NCBI RefSeq assembly: GCF_045635475.1
Contig: NZ_JBJGXI010000021.1
Span: forward strand, 20,271 to 84,270
Direction: 5' to 3'
DNA: 64,000 bases
Source of the DNA: JBJGXI01 sp045635475
Lineage (GTDB): Bacteria > Bacillota > Bacilli > Bacillales > Amphibacillaceae
Part shown: in pieces, positions 58,847-64,000 of the stretch
Position numbering within the stretch: position 1 is the stretch's first letter
Layout: the number at the start of each line of letters is the position of its first letter
Notes under the pieces: model-generated
Told to the model about the DNA's origin: nothing
Database searches by the model: none
Seen by the model: only the letters and a program-made list of their open reading frames with translations
Position numbers and translations under genes: made by a program

Positions 58847-60088
58847 CTAGAATGGTAAATCGTCACTCCACAATTTCCACTGTTCATAATTTGAAATAAA
58901 TTTAACCAGATCTTTGTATTCACTAGTATCATTAGAGTCTTTACATATTGCATAAGCCAGTTTTTCAATTTTGTTATAGTAAAAATCTTTTTTATCATTA
59001 CCTTTTGTTTCGTTGGTAATTGATAGAAGATACTTAATTAATGATTCAGTATTACTGAAGTATTTACACTCCTCATTAAATGCATTGGCTTTAAAGCATT
59101 CTTCCGAATAATTCCATTCAATAAGGTAATCTTTGGCTAGAGAAATTTTATAACTATTTGTATATATGCATTTCTCTTTCATTATTTCAAATGGTTCTAA
59201 AGGATTATCCTCTATATGCATTAACATAATATACGCAAGGGCTTCATTATCATCATTCTCATATCCGTAAATACGATCGTGCAAGAAAAATATAACCCTC
59301 ATATCAATATACTTTTCTACATTGACGTTTTGTGGAATAGGAATATCTAAAGAAAAATGGCTAATGAAATCGGATATTTTTGAATAATTTCCATGTCGTT
59401 CCCAAGGATACTCATTTTTGACCATGATTTCCTTAGTAGGTCTTAAAATGGGCGATATAGAATCAGTTATTGAATTGCAATAATAATCTTCAAACTTCTT
59501 TATTTCTTCCCAAAATAAAGGGAAAGACCGGAAATCATGAGGCAACTTTTTCGACAGGTCAAAAAGATAGTTGATTATATGTCTAATATCTTTAGCGAAT
59601 CCAATTGTCCCATCACCTAGTTTAATTAGCAAATAACGATTAGAACTTTCCCACATTATTGTGCATTTAAAATCAAGTTTTCTGCAGGCAAACACAAAAT
59701 GGTAGGAATGTAATTGATTTATGAATAAACCGTTCTGTAAAAAACTATTGCTATCAGTATTTTTCCTTTTTAAAGGATATTTACGAACACCTTGATCTTT
59801 TAAAGGGTGATCTAAACCAAAAATTAAATGACATATACTGTAGAGCGAACTGTCAATTGTATCTTGGCTAATATGGCGAAGGTCATTCTTTGTAAGAATA
59901 TACAAGGGTTCTCCGTTATCCCTGCTTGGTTCATTTCCTTTACTACAAGTCCATGAACCGTCTGACCATAATCTAACCTCTTCGGTTGTTTTTGACAACA
60001 ATGCTTTTTTAAGTTCCTTTACCTGCTTCAACGTACAAATCCAATTATTACTACACTTTTCATCAAAACTTCTTTTTTCTTTTATCAA
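58847..60088 (-). CDS. Unknown protein (413 aa), intact paralogue
   Basis: TTG 60088 lies 7 nt after AAGGAGGT on the minus strand; the frame also opens at 60097. No signal or membrane helix. Aromatic and acidic residues abound; recognisable features are EEVRLWSDGSWTC (shared with EIVFWLDGDWLY in the paralogue), CTIMWESSNRYLLIKLGDG (cf. NYIFSWNENGKGIHIVFNN), and the end QWKLWSDDLPF. I do not recognise the family. Two tandem copies with the same upstream region next to small paralogous genes and a recombinase suggest a mobile cargo gene, possibly defence or immunity, but I have no evidence for any such function. Confidence 0.65.
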   Translation of the reverse strand: MIKEKRSFDEKCSNNWICTLKQVKELKKALLSKTTEEVRLWSDGSWTCSKGNEPSRDNGEPLYILTKNDLRHISQDTIDSSLYSICHLIFGLDHPLKDQGVRKYPLKRKNTDSNSFLQNGLFINQLHSYHFVFACRKLDFKCTIMWESSNRYLLIKLGDGTIGFAKDIRHIINYLFDLSKKLPHDFRSFPLFWEEIKKFEDYYCNSITDSISPILRPTKEIMVKNEYPWERHGNYSKISDFISHFSLDIPIPQNVNVEKYIDMRVIFFLHDRIYGYENDDNEALAYIMLMHIEDNPLEPFEIMKEKCIYTNSYKISLAKDYLIEWNYSEECFKANAFNEECKYFSNTESLIKYLLSITNETKGNDKKDFYYNKIEKLAYAICKDSNDTSEYKDLVKFISNYEQWKLWSDDLPF

Positions 60089-60109
60089 ATGAATCAACCT
60101 CCTTAATGT

Positions 60110-60250
60110 ATGTGGTAGGCTGATTATTATTGTTATTCTGATGGGATATTTTAATCGTTTTAGTAATGACCTACAAACTATTTATAAAACAAATAATAAT
60201 GTGAATCAAATCTATAGAGCTCTTTTTTTGATCTGTTTTTGCAGCTATAC
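60110..60250 (-). promoter_or_regulatory. Conserved upstream region, copy 2
   Basis: Second copy of the upstream block described at 58690. Between 60250 and 60423 nothing else was found except the ribosome binding site of the next gene. Confidence 0.55.
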
Positions 60251-60423
60251 AAACTTTTATAGTAATAGAGCATGTTAGTTTCGGCCTATATAATCATATT
60301 AAAATTTTCATAACGTTGATTTTAGGGGCAATTTAACCGTAAATATTAGTGCGTTTAACAGGTTTTACCGTTCTCGTATGGAATATCATCATGATAAAAT
60401 TCCATACGAAAGAGGGAGAGGAA

Positions 60424-60726
60424 ATGAACAAAAAAACAGAAGCAAGAATTGTCTATACTGATGATAGTATGGTTTTGGCACAGAGTGACCAGTATTATGT
60501 TTCGGTAGTAAAAGTTAACAATTTCATAAGTGACAGTAATTATGTAGTAATTGTTAATGAGGAAGACCTACAAGGTGAGCAAAGGGATGTTATATTGCAA
60601 AGGTTTCTCAATACCGGCCACCTTGCTAGATTTCTATTATCTGTGGTCCCGGAATACTTTGTGGAGAAAAAAATTATTAAAGAAACCTATGATGCCATTC
60701 AGGTGTTAATTGCCAGAAAAGATTGA
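60424..60726 (+). CDS. Small unknown protein, paralogous family member 1
   Basis: ATG 60424 after GAGGGAGAGGAA; the frame extends to 60349 without a site. The 100-residue product reads VLAQSDQYYVSVVKVNNFIS and ends with RFLNTGHLARFLLSVVPEYF and a helix to the C-terminus. The pattern (two strands, then a charged helix with R-F-x-T-x-x-x-x-x-x-L) returns in the gene at 60811 and more weakly at 61315. Not recognised. Confidence 0.65.
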   Translation: MNKKTEARIVYTDDSMVLAQSDQYYVSVVKVNNFISDSNYVVIVNEEDLQGEQRDVILQRFLNTGHLARFLLSVVPEYFVEKKIIKETYDAIQVLIARKD

Positions 60727-60810
60727 GGTTTGGTTCCTAGAAACAAGGGATTCGGCTTGGTAAATATAAGTTAATAGTGTAGATAATTTACTCTAGAAAG
60801 GGAGATTTAC

Positions 60811-61134
60811 ATGGATAAGTATAAAGATCGAGTACTACAAGAAGACAATTTGGTTTATTCATTTTTCGGTGATTACAACATTGTCATTTCTAAGGAAACT
60901 GGTTATGGATGGATGGGGAAAAGTTCATCTGAGCCACTCTTTTATGTCATGATAGAAAAAGATATGGGAGCAGAACGACAACAAGTATTACACTTAAGGG
61001 TTTTTACAACTATTGGATTAACAGTGAAATATCTATCCTCAATTTTATCGGATTATGTATTTGATGAAAGACTTGTAGAGAGTATAATAAGTACAACAAA
61101 CCGATTAGCGTTTGAAAAGATAAGTAAGGGATAA
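60811..61134 (+). CDS. Small unknown protein, paralogous family member 2
   Basis: ATG 60811 follows AAAGGGAG. The 107-residue protein resembles its upstream neighbour: VYSFFGDYNIVISKE, VMIEKDMGAERQQVLHLRVF, TTIGLTVKYLSSILSDYVFD. Similar size and 84-bp spacing suggest tandem duplication. A terminator follows directly. Function unknown. Confidence 0.65.
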   Translation: MDKYKDRVLQEDNLVYSFFGDYNIVISKETGYGWMGKSSSEPLFYVMIEKDMGAERQQVLHLRVFTTIGLTVKYLSSILSDYVFDERLVESIISTTNRLAFEKISKG

Positions 61135-61151
61135 TCCCTTGCTTATTTTTT
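61120..61151 (+). terminator. Terminator after small-protein gene 2
   Basis: ATAAGTAAGGGA (61120-61131) and TCCCTTGCTTAT (61135-61146), one wobble, followed by TTTTTT. It overlaps the last codons. Confidence 0.85.
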
Positions 61152-61314
61152 GGGTTATGAGTGACAGTGAGCTACAGCATCTTAAGATGTTTCTTTCCCG
61201 CTAAAAGCATGTAAACATGATAAAACGATCTAGATATTTAACAAGATTTATGACTATTGACAAAGGAAAAGTTACTTAAATGTTTAATTGTTCATGTGGA
61301 AAGGGGGAATCTAC

Positions 61315-61572
61315 ATGAATAATGATTTTATATGGCAAGACGACATTGATTTTCGCGGTATTGTTGTTCGACTAGCAATTTTAAAGTTTGATGATAGTGA
61401 TAAATATGGTGCTTGTATTGCACAAATGTTTGAAGATGAGTTTGTTATGGTGGAAGCAGCGATTTTTAATGATTTTCTTGATGCTAAAATTTTTCTTTTA
61501 GAAAATGTTATTAAAGGTAACTTGATTAAATTGGAAAGCATAAAGGATACTATAAAAGTGCTTCAGCAATAG
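61315..61572 (+). CDS. Small unknown protein, possible family member 3
   Basis: ATG 61315 follows AAAGGGGGAATC. The 85-residue acidic product (FIWQDDIDFRGIVVRLAILK, AAIFNDFLDAKIFLLENVIK) has the same two-part form as the two genes before it and a similar closing helix (SIKDTIKVL). Relationship is weaker and needs an alignment. Function unknown. Confidence 0.6.
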   Translation: MNNDFIWQDDIDFRGIVVRLAILKFDDSDKYGACIAQMFEDEFVMVEAAIFNDFLDAKIFLLENVIKGNLIKLESIKDTIKVLQQ

Positions 61573-61622
61573 ACTGATATGAAAGGAAATTAGTATGGGT
61601 AACGGGAATATTTAATAAATAA

Positions 61623-61652
61623 AGGGCTGTCTTGTCAATTAAAGACAGCCCT
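61623..61652. terminator. Bidirectional terminator
   Basis: AGGGCTGTCTT (61623-61633) and AAGACAGCCCT (61642-61652), perfect, between convergent genes. Confidence 0.85.
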
Positions 61653-61676
61653 AAGTTATGGGTGAAACACTTGAAC

Positions 61677-62264
61677 TTATTCGACAGGAGATAACTCACT
61701 TTCTGTTACCCATTTATGATTTGTCACCTTTTCACCGCCAGTTGTTGGCATATAATCTCACATATATATTGTAGTTTCTTTGGCTGAATCAATTTCTGAA
61801 GTTGCACCGTCCATTCCCTCCATATGGGTTGCATCTATTGTTACTTCTGTACCGGGTTCTAATGGTTCTTCGCCAGCTTCTGCAATTTTTTCATGGATGA
61901 CCCATTTATGATTTTTAACTCTTTCTCCACCATTTGTTGGGGTGTAAGAAACGGTATAGACTGTGGTATTATATGCGCCTACAATAGTTGCTTCAGCACC
62001 TTTCATACCTTTCATGTGATCTGAGGTTATAATCGCTTTACGTCCAACTTCATAGGTTGGATTTTTAGCAACTGTTAGATTTTCAGGAACCTCCCCTGAC
62101 CCAGAATGATCCATCTCCATATGTTCATCTGAACCAGATTCCATTTCCATTTCCGTATCTTGATTTTCTTCTGGAGTAGTTTCATCATTATTTCCAGAAC
62201 ACGCTGATAACGTAAATGCTGCGATTACAGAAACCATTCCAACCATTATTTTTTTACCTTTCAT
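61677..62264 (-). pseudogene. YdhK-like lipoprotein (DUF1541) with in-frame TGA in the second repeat
   Basis: On the minus strand ATG 62264 follows AAAGGAGCATAAAG. The lipobox is TLSAC. After an acidic, Met/His-containing linker come two DUF1541 repeats: YEVGRKAIITSDHMKGMKGA to NGGERVKNHKW, and TEVTIDATHMEGMDGATSEI onward. In the second repeat TGA (61760-61758) interrupts TTIYM-DYMPTTGGEKVTN; the frame then runs intact, HKWVTESELSPVE, to TAA 61679-61677. Relatives have Val there. The truncated protein would lose the last 26 residues. DUF1541 proteins are linked with copper, but no mechanism is known. Confidence 0.75.
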
Positions 62265-62394
62265 CTTTATGCTCCTTTCATTCTGCATTTCATGAATAAT
62301 CTACCCCAAAAGTATGCAAATTTTTTGCAGTGTTTATGACATCTTTATTAAATATTATTTCTCAATTAATTATTTTTTAGATAACCTTACTACA

Positions 62395-62426
62395 TGCAAA
62401 GTTTCTTGATAAATTATCTGTATACT
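62395..62426 (+). promoter_or_regulatory. Direct-repeat promoter of the CopZ-like gene
   Basis: TGCAAA-GTTTC-TTGATA, 9 bp, TATACT. The central GTTTC is shared with several family sites. A transcript would start about 15 bp before the ribosome binding site. Confidence 0.5.
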
Positions 62427-62446
62427 AGTGGAAACTGTCTAAGAGG

Positions 62447-62683
62447 GTGGCAAAATGCACTTTATGCATGGATATGGTTCATATTGGCCAATTAGATGTA
62501 AAAGGTATGACTTGTGGCCATTGTAAAATGTCTGTTAATGGCGCACTTACAGATTTAGATGGTGTAAGTAATGTAGAAGTAAACCTAGAAACTGGTAAAG
62601 TTGAAGTGACCTATGACGAGAACAAAGTAGATACTGAAAAATTGAAAGAAGCAGTAGAAGATCAAGGATATGATGTTGCTTAA
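62447..62683 (+). CDS. CopZ-like HMA protein with a chimeric start
   Basis: The frame encodes an HMA domain (GQLDVKGMTCGHCKMSVNGA to VEDQGYDVA) with the metal pair CGHC, like copZ at 7733. Its start is unclear: GTG 62447 lies inside the ribosome binding sequence AGAGGGTGG, and ATG 62468 or 62474 have none. The well-spaced ATG 62455 is in another frame and reads MHFMHGYGSYWP, which looks like the beginning of a SHOCT-type membrane protein. A deletion may have joined the leader of that gene to copZ. Expression is therefore doubtful. Confidence 0.65.
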   Translation: MAKCTLCMDMVHIGQLDVKGMTCGHCKMSVNGALTDLDGVSNVEVNLETGKVEVTYDENKVDTEKLKEAVEDQGYDVA

Positions 62684-62696
62684 TACAATTAAGATA

Positions 62697-62731
62697 GGAG
62701 CTTGGAATGAATCCAAGCTCCTTATTTTTTT
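62697..62731. terminator. Terminator between convergent genes
   Basis: GGAGCTTGGA (62697-62706) and TCCAAGCTCC (62712-62721), perfect, followed by TTATTTTTTTAA. Confidence 0.9.
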
Positions 62732-63554
62732 AATCTGATAACCACAATTTTGACACCGCTTCTTCTTTATCCTCTTCATTTGGGGCAGAGTATCTGATTA
62801 CCATATCAGCGTTTGCATGCCCAGATAATGACTGTACTAGACTAAAGTCTTCACCATTGCGTACTAGTTTTGTGATAAAGGTGTGACGCAATGAATGTAC
62901 ATTTATTTCATATTTTTCAAAAATATGTTGAACTGTACGTTCTGATAATCTTATATTTCGATTGGATAGAAACAATGCCTCAATTGAATCATCCCTTGTT
63001 TCTAGGTACTTTGTTATCGCTCTTCGTACTTCCGATGATAAAGGAAGTTGTCGTTCATTGTTCCCTTTACCAAAACGAACTGTTAAGTTTCCTTTTCTTT
63101 CACTAATATCAATATCATTACGATTCAGATTGATAAGTTCATTGAGCCTAATCCCGGTATTAATTAAAATCTGTGCAATTGCGAAATTTCTTTCGCTACC
63201 GGATCGATCAATTTCCCTGATGATTTTGTTAACCTCATTCCTCGAAAGTGCTTTTGGTGCCTGATTTAGAATGTTAGGTGGGGTAATGACTGAGATATCC
63301 TCAATAGCATCTTCTTTTTTCGCCCAGCGACTAAAATGTTTTATTGCACTCCAATTTTTATTTATTGTTGTAGCTGAGTAACCTTTGCTTACTAGGTAAT
63401 CAATGTACTGTTGAACGTCAGTTCGAGAATATTCTTCTAAATCTGTACCTGCACCATTTAGCCATTCATCAAACTTTGACAGACAAAACATGTAAGTTTT
63501 GATTGTTTGTTTAGATTTTCCCCTAAGTCCTTCTGAATGATTTGCGTCTAACAT
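62730..63554 (-). CDS. Tyrosine recombinase/integrase
   Basis: The 274-residue protein has a SAM-like N-terminal domain (TIKTYMFCLSKFDEWL, DVQQYIDYLVSKGYSATTIN) and the catalytic domain with Arg in NTGIRLNELINL, the HxxR of VHSLRHTFITKL, His in SGHANADM and the nucleophile Tyr in VIRYSAP. It is of XerC/D or small integrase size. The start ATG 63554 has GAGGTGA before it. Located at the right end, it may mobilise this region or be its relic. Repeated TTCCACGACA sequences lie immediately upstream. Confidence 0.88.
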   Translation of the reverse strand: MLDANHSEGLRGKSKQTIKTYMFCLSKFDEWLNGAGTDLEEYSRTDVQQYIDYLVSKGYSATTINKNWSAIKHFSRWAKKEDAIEDISVITPPNILNQAPKALSRNEVNKIIREIDRSGSERNFAIAQILINTGIRLNELINLNRNDIDISERKGNLTVRFGKGNNERQLPLSSEVRRAITKYLETRDDSIEALFLSNRNIRLSERTVQHIFEKYEINVHSLRHTFITKLVRNGEDFSLVQSLSGHANADMVIRYSAPNEEDKEEAVSKLWLSD

Positions 63555-63582
63555 AAAATCACCTCATTTTAGAGTTAAATAA

Positions 63583-63691
63583 TTCCACGACAAAATTTTC
63601 TTGAGTTAATGGTCACTTTTAGGGCCTTATCAAATAAAAATAAAGCCAACTATTGCGTAGAATAGTAGTTCCACGACATTTTTCCACGACA
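63583..63691. repeat. Three direct repeats of TTCCACGACA upstream of the recombinase
   Basis: TTCCACGACA occurs at 63583-63592, 63669-63678 and 63682-63691, all in the same orientation, the last two 13 bp apart. This spacing could be paired binding sites of the adjacent recombinase (attachment or accessory sites). No gene lies between 63555 and 63941. Confidence 0.55.
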
Positions 63692-63941
63692 TCACCAACC
63701 TTTCTTTAGTAGAGTTTTTTCATCATCATGATTCAATTTTAGAAGTCAAAATCCTGTAAAAAGTAAACTTATCTCATAAAATACTTACCCTAAAAATTTG
63801 AAAAGAAATTACAGGTCAAATATTATGTAGCTGTAACCATTGAAGATATAGTTAAGGGGAGTTGATAATAAGACCAATTAGAGAATTTTATTACACTATT
63901 TTTTATAACAACATGCTCCTCCTTTTGAGAGGAGGGATAAG

Positions 63942-64000
63942 ATGGTTAAAGAGAAATGTATTTTAGAGGAAAAAGTAAATGTTTGCTTGGATCATGAAGG
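63942..64000 (+). CDS. Start of an unidentified gene (partial)
   Basis: ATG 63942 has GAGAGGAGGGA 5 nt upstream and the frame MVKEKCILEEKVNVCLDHE runs off the window. Directly before it, CTCCTCC at about 63917 could pair with GGAGG of the ribosome binding site, which might mask it. The product cannot be identified from 19 residues. Confidence 0.5.
   Translation, partial: MVKEKCILEEKVNVCLDHE

Noticed and set aside
61677..62264. YdhK-like gene as a selenoprotein
   Set aside because: The position corresponds to Val in relatives, the only hairpin is about 11 nt from TGA with no G at the loop start, so the criteria fail.
1..64000. TGA as a sense codon for Trp throughout
   Set aside because: Several genes end in TGA at their proper length (for example 120-317, 26445-27134, 54014-54535), and the overlapping ATGA junctions require TGA as stop.
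1..64000. CRISPR arrays, tRNA or rRNA genes, plasmid replication genes
   Set aside because: None was recognised on reading both strands; this is a negative from inspection, not from a computed search.

Overview
The window comes from a low-G+C Gram-positive bacterium, most likely a member of the Bacillaceae. Evidence for this is strong AGGAGG ribosome binding sites, frequent TTG and GTG starts, Bacillus-type families (Csp3/YhjQ, CsoR-CopZ-CopA, PspA/LiaH, YwmB, YcnJ, YdhK, YacL-like) and AT-rich intergenic DNA. It reads as an accessory region devoted to copper, mercury and other soft metals and to extracytoplasmic thiol and haem chemistry. It is studded with decayed gene fragments, a dead IS200/IS605 element and, at the right end, a tyrosine recombinase. 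No rRNA, tRNA, CRISPR array, replication origin or intact prophage was seen.

Layout. 1-5.6 kb: pyruvate oxidase, copper-storage protein Csp3, a membrane spermidine-synthase-like protein. 5.7-7.2 and 14.8-16.6 kb: two diverged copies of a segment (sortase, YwmB-like protein, tiny lipoprotein). 7.4-12.9 kb: csoR-copZ-copA and a His-rich CopB-type ATPase. 13-18 kb: PspA, a Rieske protein and a polysaccharide deacetylase, the last two with in-frame TGA codons. 18.2-20.1 kb (minus): CcdA, redoxin and a glutaredoxin-like protein. 20.4-21.1 kb: dead IS200. 21.2-24 kb: MerR-family regulator plus an unusual SPC-motif P-type ATPase. 25-28.5 kb: Met-rich secreted protein, SHOCT protein and a two-component system whose sensor domain is Met-rich. 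28.5-33 kb: second PspA, pseudogenes, ROK kinase, cysteine synthase. 33.4-41.2 kb: peroxiredoxin-like and glutaredoxin genes, CcdA-like proteins, NhaC antiporter, thioredoxin lipoprotein and CcdA. 41.2-45.3 kb: CmtR-like ArsR regulator, two Lgt homologues and mercuric reductase. 47.5-57.2 kb: a full System I cytochrome c maturation operon (ccmE, F, H, I-like, A, B, C, D, G) followed by a CopC-CopD protein. 57.4-61.6 kb: unknown genes in families of paralogues. 61.7-64 kb: YdhK-like lipoprotein, CopZ-like protein, recombinase.

The most striking observation is two thioredoxin-fold genes (33427-34026 and 39266-39511) in which an in-frame TGA sits exactly where the first cysteine of the CxxC motif belongs. 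Each TGA is followed, 20 or 22 nt downstream, by a perfect hairpin with a 5-nt loop starting AGTT. This is the expected layout of bacterial selenocysteine insertion, and I read both as selenoproteins. A second system-level signal is a family of about a dozen promoters built from a direct repeat of a TTCACA-like hexamer at 11-bp spacing, ending 9 bp before a -10 box. They lie in front of PspA, cysteine synthase, the selenoprotein operon, thiol-redox, lgt and ccm genes, and suggest one OmpR-type regulon. The response regulator encoded at 26445-27134 is the obvious candidate.
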